35,946 nucleotides of DNA from JBBRVP01 sp038246785 (GTDB taxonomy: Bacteria > Actinomycetota > Actinomycetes > Jiangellales > Jiangellaceae): contig JBBRVP010000036.1 in the NCBI GenBank assembly GCA_038246785.1, positions 1 through 35,946 of the forward strand, in the 5' to 3' direction. Positions 7,698-16,153 of the stretch are shown in pieces. The translations under genes and the position numbers were made by a program. Under the pieces are notes generated by a model. The model was given only the letters and a program-made list of their open reading frames with translations, ran no database searches and was not told where the DNA came from. Each line of letters opens with the position of its first letter. Positions within the stretch are counted from its first letter, which is position 1.

Positions 7698-7788
7698 CGG
7701 AGGCGGCGGGATTCGAACCCGCGAGAGGGTTTGTGCCCTCAACCCGCTTAGCAGGCGGGCGCCATCGACCGGACTAGGCGACGCCTCC
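7698..7788 (-). tRNA. tRNA-Ser (anticodon GCT)
   Basis: On the minus strand, the 91-nt tRNA has acceptor arms GGAGGCG/CGCCTCC. Its anticodon stem CCCGC/GCGGG encloses CTGCTAA, giving anticodon GCT, and it has a long variable arm GAGGGCACAAACCCTC as expected for serine. The T loop reads GGGTTCGAATCCC. No CCA is encoded. It lies between the GGDEF gene and the LCP gene. Confidence 0.95.
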
Positions 7789-7893
7789 CACGTCCGACCC
7801 GGCCGCAGGCGACCGGTCGGAAGCTCGGTCAGGCTACCGGCCCCCGTTCGGCAGCGGCAAAGCACCGGCCGCGCTGGGGCACAATGGTCGGCG

Positions 7894-9471
7894 ATGAAAG
7901 TCGAGGAGCACGCCGGCACCGATCGCCCGCGGGGCGAGTCGGGGCGAGGTGACAACCCCCGGTCGACCCGGCTCCTTCAGCGCGCGGCTCGCAAGGCCGC
8001 GTTCCGCCGCTACCTCAAGCTGACGCTGCTGTCGGCCCTGCTGCCCGGCAGTGGCTTCGTGGCAGGCGGGCGGCGCCGGCTCGGCACCGTCGTGCTGACG
8101 CTCTCCGCGCTCTCGCTCGTGGCGCTCCTCGTCGTCGTCGCCGTCATCGGCCCGCGCCGGCTCGGCCTGGGCATCGCCGTACGGCCGCTGGCACTCACCG
8201 TCGTCGGCATCGTGGCGCTGGTGGCTGCTGGGCTGTGGGTCCTGCTGCTCGTCGCGAGCCAGCGCGTGCTCGAGCCCCGCTGGCTGTCGCTGGGCCAGCG
8301 GCTGCTCGGCACGGGGCTCGTGGTCGCGCTCTGCTCGGTCGTGGCCGCTCCACTCGCTCTGGGCTCGCAGTATGCCTTCGTGCAACGCGACCTGGTCACC
8401 ACGATCTTCGACGACACGCCGCTGGCGGCTGACCCCGGCACGAGCCTGACCCGGCCGAAAAACGTCACGGTCAGCGACCCGTGGGCCGGCCAGTCGCGGG
8501 TCAACGTGCTCCTCGTGGGCAGCGACGCGGGCAAGGACCGCGTCGGCACCCGCACCGACACCGTCATCGTGGCCAGCGTCGACACGAGGACCGGCAAGAC
8601 GGTGCTGTTCTCGCTGCCGCGCAACCTGCAGAGGGTCCCCTTCCCCAAGGGTCCGTTCCGTGACGCGTACCCCAACGGTTTCACCAACCGCGCTAACCCG
8701 TCCGAATACCTGCTCAACGCGATCTACGGCACCGTGCCGGCCGAGCACCCGGAGCTCTTCCCGCCCAGGATCAAGGACAAGGGGATCGAGGCCCTCAAGC
8801 TGGCCGTCGGCGCCACGCTCGGACTGCCGATCGACTACTACGTGATGGTCGACCTCGCCGGCTTCCAGAAGGTGATCGACGCCCTCGGCGGCGTACGGGT
8901 CAACGTCCGCTACCGGATCCCCATCGGCACCAAGCAGATCGGCCCCGGTGTCTGCACGCAGCCGACCGGCTGGATCGAGCCGGGTGAGAACAAGCTGCTC
9001 GATGGCAGGGATGCGCTGTGGTTCGCTCGCGCGCGGTGTGGTGGCGGCGAGCTCGCCGACGCCGACAACAGCCGGATCCGGCGGCAGCGCTGCGTCATCG
9101 GCGCGATCATCGACCGGGCGACTCCGGCGACCCTGCTGCGGCGCTACCAGGCGCTGGCCGGTGCGGCGAAGCAGATCGTGCAGACTGACATCCCGCAGGG
9201 TCTGCTGCCCGCCTTCCTGGATCTCGGCGACAAGGTGCAGCAGCAGCCCGTGGAGTCGCTGCCCTTCACGGCGGCGGCCCTGGGCTACCGGAACTACGAC
9301 CCGAACTACCCGCGGATCCGCCAGCTGGTCCGCAAGGCGCTCGAGCCCCCCGCGGCAACACCCACGTCGCGCAGCGGCGCCTCCCCGTCGCGATCGGCCG
9401 AGCCGTCGACGACCCCGAGTCCTGTCGACGAGAGCAAGGGGAAGCCGCAGTCCCTCGACGCGGTCTGCTGA
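7894..9471 (+). CDS. LytR-CpsA-Psr (LCP) family wall-polymer ligase
   Basis: This 525-residue protein has a basic cytosolic N-terminus, three hydrophobic segments (about 64-86, 98-121, 136-158) and an extracytoplasmic LCP domain from about 203. Family motifs are VNVLLVGSDAG, GTRTDTVIVASVD (with the conserved Arg220 and Asp222), FSLPRN, and the downstream ALWFARAR. LCP proteins transfer polyprenyl-linked glycopolymers to peptidoglycan, in actinobacteria typically arabinogalactan or related polymers. The tail is Pro/Ser/Thr-rich and disordered, ending in Cys. The ATG at 7894 is chosen because the longer frame would run through the tRNA-Ser gene. It converges on the next gene with only 13 bp between stops. 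Confidence 0.93.
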   Translation: MKVEEHAGTDRPRGESGRGDNPRSTRLLQRAARKAAFRRYLKLTLLSALLPGSGFVAGGRRRLGTVVLTLSALSLVALLVVVAVIGPRRLGLGIAVRPLALTVVGIVALVAAGLWVLLLVASQRVLEPRWLSLGQRLLGTGLVVALCSVVAAPLALGSQYAFVQRDLVTTIFDDTPLAADPGTSLTRPKNVTVSDPWAGQSRVNVLLVGSDAGKDRVGTRTDTVIVASVDTRTGKTVLFSLPRNLQRVPFPKGPFRDAYPNGFTNRANPSEYLLNAIYGTVPAEHPELFPPRIKDKGIEALKLAVGATLGLPIDYYVMVDLAGFQKVIDALGGVRVNVRYRIPIGTKQIGPGVCTQPTGWIEPGENKLLDGRDALWFARARCGGGELADADNSRIRRQRCVIGAIIDRATPATLLRRYQALAGAAKQIVQTDIPQGLLPAFLDLGDKVQQQPVESLPFTAAALGYRNYDPNYPRIRQLVRKALEPPAATPTSRSGASPSRSAEPSTTPSPVDESKGKPQSLDAVC

Positions 9472-9484
9472 GGACGCGCTCACC

Positions 9485-10525
9485 TCACTCGTAAAGGACG
9501 TACTCCGGGCGCGGCCGCAGCGCCAGCACCTGGCGCGGCGTCATGAGCGCGCCGTGCCGGCGGTCCTCGACGTAGAACAGCTTGAAGCCGGCGTGCACCC
9601 AACGCGGTTGCCCGCGCGTGATGGCCCGCCAGGTCTTCTGCTTGTCCTCGCGGCTGCCGATGCCGTCGACGCTGCGGATCCAGACCACTCCGGCCCGCTT
9701 CCGCAGGGACTGCAGGTCGCGAACTACGCTGCGCGCGACCTGGTGGAACACGATCGGCTTCTGCGGCAGGTCGTAGCGGCTCACGAGCCCCGCGACGTAG
9801 CGCCCCACCTCGTCGAGCTCGGCGCCGGTGGTGCTGCCGTACACGCCCCCCGGCCGCTCGCCGGGACCGACGGCCCACTCGGGATCGAGGGCCAGCCCGA
9901 CGTCGGGCTGCCGCAACCAGCGCTCGTACGCCTTCACCTCGTCGAGGAAGTCCGCACGCCCGGGCTGGATGTTGAGCAGCAGCAGCCCGTGCACCCGGCG
10001 GGCTGCCCGCAGGTGCTCGCGGATCACGTCGCTGCTCTGGCGTACGCGGTAAAGGCCGTCCGAGCCGGGCGAGGCCTGCACCACCGTGGCGATGAGCTCG
10101 AGGACGGGCAGCAGGCGCCGTCCGTCCATGGCGTACGGCGCCAGGCGACGTTCGATCTCGGCGGCGCGCTCATCGAGGTCGCCGATGCCCAGCCGGCCGA
10201 GCGCCTCGGCTCCGGGGGCCCCGGCGTAGCCCACCAGCCGGTAGCGCGGGAACAGGACCCGGCCGCCACGCGGCAGCTCGGGTCGTGGCTCCGGGGTGGG
10301 AGAGGCAGTCGGCGTCGTCGTCGCTGGCGGGACCTGCGTACCGAGCGCCGACGGTGAGGCCGGCGGTGTTCCCTCGAGGCTGGCCTCGGCGCTCGTCAGC
10401 GGACCCGTCGCACCGGACTCAGGCGCCACGACTGGGTCGTCCACGCTGCGCACCGCCACGAAACCCACGACAGGAAGGACCACGACCAGTCCCCCGGCCA
10501 CAAGCAGGCGTCGTCCCCCGAGCAT
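9485..10525 (-). CDS. Membrane-anchored extracytoplasmic protein of unknown function
   Basis: This 346-residue protein has an N-terminal hydrophobic anchor or signal segment (LLVAGGLVVVLPVVGFVAV, about 7-25), then a Ser/Thr/Pro-rich linker (about 40-88), then a compact domain to the C-terminus. The domain contains YRLVGYAGAPG, LLLLNIQPGRADF, DVGLALDPEW, YDLPQKPIVFHQV and WVHAGFKLFY. The alternation of beta strands with acidic or amide ends suggests a TIM-barrel such as a glycoside-hydrolase-like fold, but I cannot assign an activity. It is probably exposed outside the membrane. It is transcribed in the same direction as the GNAT gene 29 bp upstream. Confidence 0.75.
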   Translation of the reverse strand: MLGGRRLLVAGGLVVVLPVVGFVAVRSVDDPVVAPESGATGPLTSAEASLEGTPPASPSALGTQVPPATTTPTASPTPEPRPELPRGGRVLFPRYRLVGYAGAPGAEALGRLGIGDLDERAAEIERRLAPYAMDGRRLLPVLELIATVVQASPGSDGLYRVRQSSDVIREHLRAARRVHGLLLLNIQPGRADFLDEVKAYERWLRQPDVGLALDPEWAVGPGERPGGVYGSTTGAELDEVGRYVAGLVSRYDLPQKPIVFHQVARSVVRDLQSLRKRAGVVWIRSVDGIGSREDKQKTWRAITRGQPRWVHAGFKLFYVEDRRHGALMTPRQVLALRPRPEYVLYE

Positions 10526-10554
10526 CGCCCGAGTCTCGCACGACTCGGTGCCGC

Positions 10555-10977
10555 TCAGCCCGGTCCCGGGCGGCGTGGCTCGAGCCAGCGGCCGACAACG
10601 CGGCTCATGCCGACGTCCTCGCGGGCGAAGCCGAGGCCCGCGTAGAAGGACTCGGCGTGCTCGGTGAACAGGACGACGTGCTGCCCCGGCACGGTGTCCA
10701 TCAGCCGCCGGACGAGCTCGCCGCCGATGCCGCGCCGGCGGTGCCTGCTCTGCGTCCAGACGTCGACCAGGTAGGCGTTGCAGACGCCGTCACTGAGCAG
10801 CCGCGCCGTGCCCACCACGTCGTTCCGCCGGTGCGCGAGGCAGGTCGCGAAGGAGCGTTCGAACGAGCGCCGCAGCTGAGCCGGCGTGCGGCCGTTGGAG
10901 AACTCGTCCGCGACCAGCGCCCGGACCAGCGCCGTCCAGTCGACGCCGGCCAGGTCGCTGGAGTAGCGGACGTCCAT
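10555..10977 (-). CDS. GNAT-family N-acetyltransferase
   Basis: This 140-residue protein has the GNAT acetyl-CoA binding signature in SRHRRRGIGGELVRRLM and the late motif HAESFYAGLGFARED. The N-terminal half, SSDLAGVDWTALVRALVADEF, matches a subgroup of small single-domain acetyltransferases with unknown substrates. The start at 10977 fits that subgroup. Its ATG overlaps on the opposite strand with the ATG of the PrmC-like gene: the palindrome CCATGG holds both start codons. The downstream partner is the anchored protein at 9485-10525. Confidence 0.85.
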   Translation of the reverse strand: MDVRYSSDLAGVDWTALVRALVADEFSNGRTPAQLRRSFERSFATCLAHRRNDVVGTARLLSDGVCNAYLVDVWTQSRHRRRGIGGELVRRLMDTVPGQHVVLFTEHAESFYAGLGFAREDVGMSRVVGRWLEPRRPGPG

Positions 10978-11803
10978 GGGCGAAGCATTCCAGTGGCCAC
11001 CGCGTAGCGTTGCCCTACGACCCGGGCGGGAGGCGCTCATCGACGTCGTCGACCGGCTGCGCGCGGCCGGATGCGTGTACGCCGAGGACGAGGCCCGCCT
11101 GCTGCGGCTCGCCGCCAGTTCCGATGACGAGCTCGACGCACTCGTGGAGCGCCGCGTGTCCGGCGTACCGCTCGAGCACGTCCTCGGCTGGGCCGAGTTC
11201 TGTGGGTTTCGGGTGGGGGTGCAGCCCGGCGTGTTCGTGCCGCGTCGGCGTACCGAGCTGCTGGTCCGCGAGGCGGCCGCGTTGGTCCGACCGGGCGCGG
11301 TCGTCGTCGACCTGTGCTGCGGGTCGGGGGCCGTGGCGGCGGCCCTCATCGGCTCCGTCGGCGGGATCTCGCTGCACGCCGTCGACGTCGATCCCGCAGC
11401 GGCGCAGTGCGCCATCCGCAACCTGGCTCCCGCCGGCGGCGCAGTCTATGTCGGCGACCTGTACGCGCCGCTGCCGGCAGAGCTCCGCGGCCGCGTCGAC
11501 GTCGTGGTGGCGAACGTGCCGTACGTCCCGACCGGGGAGCTCGCCCTCATGCCGCCCGAGGCCCGCGACCACGAGCCGCGGGTCGCTCTCGACGGCGGCC
11601 CGGACGGGCTGGGGGTGCTGCGCCGGGTCGCGGCGGGGGCGCGGCAATGGCTCGCGCCGGGCGGCTCGCTTCTCGTGGAGACGAGTGCGGAGCAGGCCCC
11701 ACGGGCCGTCGAGATCTTCGGCGTCGAAGGTCTGGCGGCTCGCGTGGCCACGTCCGCGGAGCTGGAGGCGACCGTGGTGGTCGGGACCGCGACCACCGCG
11801 TGA
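10976..11803 (+). CDS. PrmC-related protein (glutamine-N5) methyltransferase, unknown target
   Basis: This 275-residue SAM-dependent methyltransferase is related to PrmC/HemK, which methylates the GGQ glutamine of release factors. SAM binding is seen in VVDLCCGSGAVAAAL (about 110-124) and AVDVDP (135-140). The catalytic NPPY motif of PrmC is replaced by NVPY at 180-183, a feature of an actinobacterial side family (TIGR03704-like) with unassigned substrate. The N-terminal helical part (LIDVVDRLRAAGCVYAEDEARLL) is short as in that family. The first ATG is shared base-for-base with the divergent GNAT start, so the transcript may be leaderless. The gene ends 4 bp from the convergent inositol operon end. 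Confidence 0.87.
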   Translation: MGEAFQWPPRSVALRPGREALIDVVDRLRAAGCVYAEDEARLLRLAASSDDELDALVERRVSGVPLEHVLGWAEFCGFRVGVQPGVFVPRRRTELLVREAAALVRPGAVVVDLCCGSGAVAAALIGSVGGISLHAVDVDPAAAQCAIRNLAPAGGAVYVGDLYAPLPAELRGRVDVVVANVPYVPTGELALMPPEARDHEPRVALDGGPDGLGVLRRVAAGARQWLAPGGSLLVETSAEQAPRAVEIFGVEGLAARVATSAELEATVVVGTATTA

Positions 11804-11807
11804 ACGC

Positions 11808-12728
11808 TCAGGCGCCGACACCGAGGCCGCGGAGATAGTCGCGGGTACGGCGGGCGATGGGCTCCGGCTTGTCGAACGGTGCGGGGTACATGTCCTGCTC
11901 GACGACGACGAACAGCTCGGCGTCGAGCTCGCTCAGTGCCTCGACCACCGAGGGGATGTCGGGCAAGCCCTCTGGCGGCTCGCAGCTGGCGCCGAGCGCG
12001 ACGGCTTGGGCGAAGGCGAGGTCCTCCGCCTCGGCCGTCTCGACGATGGCCGGGTCCATCTGCTTGATGTGGACGTAGCCGATCCGCCCCGGGTAGCCGC
12101 GGATGACGGCCACACTATCGGCGCGGGTGTAAGCCAGGTGTCCGGTGTCGAGGCAGAGATTGACCCAGCGCGGGTCGGTCTCGTCCAGGAAGCGCGCCAT
12201 CTGGGCCTGGGTCTCCACGTGGCTGTCGGCGTGCGGGTGGAACTGCAGCTCGAGGCCGTAGTCCTCCGCGACGATCCTGCCGAGCTCGTCGGCGGAGCGG
12301 ACCAGGGTGCGCCACTCCTGTTGGTCGAGCTCGGCGGGCTCGAGGTAGCCGCCGGTCATGTCGTCGCGGTATCCTGGGACAGGCACGAATACGACGTGGC
12401 CGGCTCCGAGGTCCACGGTCAGCTCCGCGACCTTGCGGGTCGCCGCGACGATCTCGGCGAAGCCGCCGGCGCGGTGCAGGCCGCTGTGCCCGTGCACGGT
12501 GCCGCCCGTCACGCTGAGCCCGCGCCGGTCCAGCTCCTCGCGCAGGTGCCCTGGGTCGGTGGGGAGGTAACCGTACGGGCCGAGCTCGAGCCACTCGTAA
12601 CCCACGCCGGACAGCTCATCGAGGAAACGCCACCACGGCGTCTGACGGGGGTCATCGGCGTACCAGACCCCCCAGCTGTCGGGGCAGCTCCCCAGCCGCA
12701 GTCGAGGGTAGGAAGCCGCCGCTGTCAT
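11808..12728 (-). CDS. TIM-barrel sugar isomerase/epimerase, IolE-like (candidate inosose dehydratase)
   Basis: This 306-residue protein belongs to the AP-endonuclease-2/xylose-isomerase-like TIM barrels. Motifs are LGSCPDSWGVWY, YEWLELGPYGYLP, LELQFHPHADSHVE, NLCLDTGHLAY, IGYVHIKQMD and ELFVVVEQDMY; the E, D, H and E residues form the usual metal site. It is the last gene of the inositol operon, and its ATG overlaps the mmsA stop in ATGA. It is the only isomerase-type gene here, so it is the best candidate for the IolE step (2-keto-myo-inositol to trione), although an IolH/IolI-type epimerase role is possible. The start at 12728 is set by the overlap. Confidence 0.82.
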   Translation of the reverse strand: MTAAASYPRLRLGSCPDSWGVWYADDPRQTPWWRFLDELSGVGYEWLELGPYGYLPTDPGHLREELDRRGLSVTGGTVHGHSGLHRAGGFAEIVAATRKVAELTVDLGAGHVVFVPVPGYRDDMTGGYLEPAELDQQEWRTLVRSADELGRIVAEDYGLELQFHPHADSHVETQAQMARFLDETDPRWVNLCLDTGHLAYTRADSVAVIRGYPGRIGYVHIKQMDPAIVETAEAEDLAFAQAVALGASCEPPEGLPDIPSVVEALSELDAELFVVVEQDMYPAPFDKPEPIARRTRDYLRGLGVGA

Positions 12729-14230
12729 CGCGCCGTGGGGAAGCGCAGTCTGGGCGCGCTCGAACCGGTCACGTTGTCGACGTGCGGCCACTGCGCCGTG
12801 ACGACCTTGGCGCGGGTGTAGAACGCGACGCCCTCGGGGCCGTGGATGTGGGACTGGCCGAACAGCGAGTCCTTCCAGCCGCCGAAGGAGTAGTAGGCCA
12901 TCGGCACCGGGATCGGGACGTTGATGCCGATCATCCCGACGTCGACGCCGCGCATGAAACGTCGGGCGGCCTCGCCGCTCGAGGTGAAGATCGCGGTGCC
13001 GTTGCCGTAGGGGTTGGCGTTGACGAGCTCAATCGCCGCGTCGACGGTGTCGGAGCGGACGACGGAGAGGACCGGGCCGAAGATCTCCTCGCGGTAGACG
13101 TCCATCTGCGTCGTGACCCGGTCGACGACGGTCGGGCCGACCCAGAAGCCGTTCTCGTGACCGGGGACGCTGAGCCCCCGGCCGTCGAGGGTGAGGACCG
13201 CACCCTGCTGCTCGCCGGAGCCGATGAGCCCAACAATGCGATCACGGGCCTGCGCGGTGACGACGGGTCCCATCTCGCTGGCCGGGTCGCGACCCGGGCC
13301 GACCTGCACCTTGCGGGCCTTGGCCGTGACGGCCTCGACGATGCCGTCGCCGGCGTCGCCGACGGCCACGGCCGCCGAGATCGCCATGCACCGCTCGCCA
13401 GCCGAGCCGAACGCTGCGGCCACGAGGTGGTCGGAGACGAATTCGACGTCGGCGTCCGGCAGCACGACGGCGTGGTTCTTCGCGCCGCCGAGAGCCTGCA
13501 CGCGCTTGCCCCGCGCGGTGCCCCGTTCGTGGATGTAGCGAGCGATCGGGGTCGACCCGACGAACGAGACGGCGGCGATGTCGGGGTGGTCGAGGATGGC
13601 GTCCACCGCCTCCTTGTCGCCGTGCACGACGTTGAACACGCCGGCGGGCAGGCCGGCCTCCGCCCAGAGCTCGGCCACTAGCATCGAGGCCGACGGGTCG
13701 CGCTCACTGGGCTTGAGGACGAACGCGTTACCGCAGGCGATCGCCACCGGGTGCATCCACATCGGGACCATCACCGGAAAGTTGAACGGCGTGATGCCTG
13801 CGACGACGCCGAGTGGCTCACGGAAGCTGAAGACATCGACGCCGGTGGAGACCTGGTCGGAGTAGTCGCCCTTAAGCAGCTGGGGGATACCGCAGGCGAA
13901 CTCCACCACCTCCAGCCCGCGCTGGACCTCGCCGAGGGCGTCAGAGACCACCTTGCCGTGCTCGTCGGAGATGATCTCGGCGAGGTCCCGTGCGCGGGCG
14001 TCGACGAGCTGGCGGAACGCGAAAAGCACCTTGCTGCGCTTGCTCAGGGACGCCTGGCCCCACTCCTCGAACGCCTTGGCGGCGGTCGCCACGGCGGCGT
14101 CGACGTCAGCCTTCGAGGCGAGGAGGACCTCGGCCTGCTGCTCTCCCGTGGCGGGGTTGTAGACCGGCCCGCGGCTGGCCGATTCGCCCGTCGTGGCGCG
14201 GCCGCCGATCCAGTGCTCAATCGTGTGCAT
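12725..14230 (-). CDS. mmsA: Methylmalonate/malonate semialdehyde dehydrogenase (CoA-acylating)
   Basis: This 501-residue enzyme oxidises malonate semialdehyde with CoA and NAD to acetyl-CoA and CO2, the last step of inositol catabolism (IolA), and can act on methylmalonate semialdehyde. Features are TPFNFPVMVPMWM (146-158), FVGSTPIARYIHERG, and the catalytic Cys281 in GSAGERCMAIS. The GERCM form distinguishes CoA-acylating enzymes from ordinary aldehyde dehydrogenases. It follows iolD with a 9-bp gap that carries its ribosome site (GAGGTGAGG region) and overlaps the next gene by 4 bp. Length is normal for the family. Confidence 0.95.
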   Translation of the reverse strand: MHTIEHWIGGRATTGESASRGPVYNPATGEQQAEVLLASKADVDAAVATAAKAFEEWGQASLSKRSKVLFAFRQLVDARARDLAEIISDEHGKVVSDALGEVQRGLEVVEFACGIPQLLKGDYSDQVSTGVDVFSFREPLGVVAGITPFNFPVMVPMWMHPVAIACGNAFVLKPSERDPSASMLVAELWAEAGLPAGVFNVVHGDKEAVDAILDHPDIAAVSFVGSTPIARYIHERGTARGKRVQALGGAKNHAVVLPDADVEFVSDHLVAAAFGSAGERCMAISAAVAVGDAGDGIVEAVTAKARKVQVGPGRDPASEMGPVVTAQARDRIVGLIGSGEQQGAVLTLDGRGLSVPGHENGFWVGPTVVDRVTTQMDVYREEIFGPVLSVVRSDTVDAAIELVNANPYGNGTAIFTSSGEAARRFMRGVDVGMIGINVPIPVPMAYYSFGGWKDSLFGQSHIHGPEGVAFYTRAKVVTAQWPHVDNVTGSSAPRLRFPTAR

Positions 14231-14239
14231 CGCGTCGCC

Positions 14240-16153
14240 TCACCTCGGGCTGTCGCTGGGACGGAGGAACTGCCGCTGGTCGGCCTTGTGGGACTCGTAG
14301 GTCTTGCGCGCCTGCTGCGTGGAGTCGAGCTCGGCGACCTCCGAGACCGGGACGTCCCACCAGGACTCGGAGCTGGGTGCGTTGATGAGCGGGTCGGTCT
14401 CGACGTGGACGACGACCGGTCCGTCGCCGGCCTTGGCCTCGAGCAGGGCGGTGCGGAGCTCGTCGACCGTGCCGGCGCGCAGGACCGTGGCGCCGAGGCT
14501 GGCGGCGTTGGCGGCCAGGTCGACCGGCAGCAGATCGCCGTCGAGCCGCCCGGACGCCTCGCCGCGGGAGCGGTAGCGGGTGCCGAAGCGCTGGGACCCC
14601 AGCGTCTCGGACAGGTCGCCGATCGAGTGGAAGCCGTGGTTCTGGACCAGCACGACGATGACTTTCACGTGCTCCTGGACCGCGGTCACCAGCTCCTGGG
14701 CCATCATGAGATAGGACCCGTCGCCGACCATCACGTAGACGTCGCGGTCGGGGCTTGCCATCTTGGCGCCGAGCCCGCCGGCGATCTCGTAGCCCATGCA
14801 GGAGTAGCCGTATTCGACGTGGTAGCCCTTCGGGTCGCGCGTGCGCCACAGCTTGTGTAGATCGCCGGGCATCGAGCCGGCGGCGCAGACGACGACGTCG
14901 CGCGGCCCGGACACCTCGTTGACGACGCCGATGACCTCCGACTGGGCGGGAAGCGGGCCGTGGCCGAGGGTGTAGGCGCGCTGCACTGTGGCGTCCCACT
15001 CGCGGGCGAGCCGGCTCGCCCGCGCGCGGTGGGCGGCGTCGGCCGTCCAGCCCCCCAGCGCGTCGGCCAGCGCCACGAGCGCCTCGCGGGCGTCGGCGAC
15101 CAGCCCCACGCCGGCGTGCTTGGCGGCGTCCAGCGAGGCGACGTTGACGTTGACGAAGCGCACCTCGGGGTCCTGGAACGCCGTCCGAGACGCGGTCGTG
15201 AAGTCGCTGTAGCGGGTGCCGACGCCGATGACGACATCGGCCTCGCGGGCGATCGCGTTGGCGGCGGTCGTGCCGGTGCTGCCGACCGCGCCGAGGGCGA
15301 GCGGCTGGTCGTACGGCAGCGAGCCCTTACCCGCCTGCGTCTCCGCGACCGGCATTCCGGTCGCCGTGGCGAACGCGTGCAGGGCGTCGGTCGCCTCGCT
15401 GTATCCGACGCCGCCGCCGGCGACCAGTAGCGGGCGCTGCGCGGATCGGATGACCTCGACGGCGCGGGCCAGCGCGGCCGGCTCCGGGACCGGCCTGGCC
15501 ACGTGCCACACCCGCTTGGCGAACAGCTCGGCCGGCCAGTCGTACGCGTCGGCCTGAACGTCCTGCGGCAGCGCGATCGTCACCGCACCGGTCTCGACCG
15601 GGTCGGTGAGGACCCGCATCGCGCCGAGCAGGGCGGCGGGCAGTTGCTCGGGCCGCCACACCCGGTCGAAGAAGCGGGACAGCGGCCGGAAGGCGTCGTT
15701 GACTGTGACGTCGGCGGCGCCGGGCACCTCGAGCTCCTGGAGCACCGGGCTGGACACCCGCGTCGCGAAGACGTCGCTGGGCAGCAGGAGCACGGGCAGC
15801 CGGTTGATGGTCGCCAGCGCAGCGGCGGTGAGCATGTTGGTGCTGCCCGGGCCGATCGAGGCCGTGCAGGCCCATGTCGACAGGCGGTTGCGCATGCGCG
15901 CGAACGCCGCCGCCGCGTGCACCATGCCCTGCTCGTTGCGGGCGAGGACGTACGGCAGCCGGTGCGGGTCCGCGCTCTCGAGCTCGAGCAGGGCCTGGCC
16001 GACGCCCGCGACGTTGCCGTGCCCGAAGATGCCGAAGCAGCCCTCGAACAGCCGGTGCTCGACGCCGTCGCGCTCGGTGTGCTGCTCGGCGAGGAAACGC
16101 ACCAGTGCCTGGGCAACGGTGAGGCGGACGGTGCCGCCGGTCCTGGGGCTCAA
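14240..16153 (-). CDS. iolD: 3D-(3,5/4)-trihydroxycyclohexane-1,2-dione hydrolase
   Basis: This 637-residue thiamine-diphosphate enzyme opens the inositol-derived ring to give 5-deoxyglucuronate. The N-terminal catalytic glutamate is E74 in ARNEQGMVHAAAAFAR. The ThDP-magnesium motif is GDGS at 477-480 with Asn505 in QNHGFHS, and the domain order is that of acetolactate-synthase-type enzymes. The TTG at 16153 is chosen as start: its last two bases form the iolB stop (TTGA), and GAGGAGG lies about 9 nt upstream. A longer in-frame start would run through iolB. The length agrees with IolD proteins of about 620-640 residues. Confidence 0.93.
   Translation of the reverse strand: MSPRTGGTVRLTVAQALVRFLAEQHTERDGVEHRLFEGCFGIFGHGNVAGVGQALLELESADPHRLPYVLARNEQGMVHAAAAFARMRNRLSTWACTASIGPGSTNMLTAAALATINRLPVLLLPSDVFATRVSSPVLQELEVPGAADVTVNDAFRPLSRFFDRVWRPEQLPAALLGAMRVLTDPVETGAVTIALPQDVQADAYDWPAELFAKRVWHVARPVPEPAALARAVEVIRSAQRPLLVAGGGVGYSEATDALHAFATATGMPVAETQAGKGSLPYDQPLALGAVGSTGTTAANAIAREADVVIGVGTRYSDFTTASRTAFQDPEVRFVNVNVASLDAAKHAGVGLVADAREALVALADALGGWTADAAHRARASRLAREWDATVQRAYTLGHGPLPAQSEVIGVVNEVSGPRDVVVCAAGSMPGDLHKLWRTRDPKGYHVEYGYSCMGYEIAGGLGAKMASPDRDVYVMVGDGSYLMMAQELVTAVQEHVKVIVVLVQNHGFHSIGDLSETLGSQRFGTRYRSRGEASGRLDGDLLPVDLAANAASLGATVLRAGTVDELRTALLEAKAGDGPVVVHVETDPLINAPSSESWWDVPVSEVAELDSTQQARKTYESHKADQRQFLRPSDSPR

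Noticed and set aside
7656..7955. Open frame containing GLRAQTLSRVRIPPPP
   Set aside because: It is the translated tRNA-Ser(GCT) region and not a protein gene.
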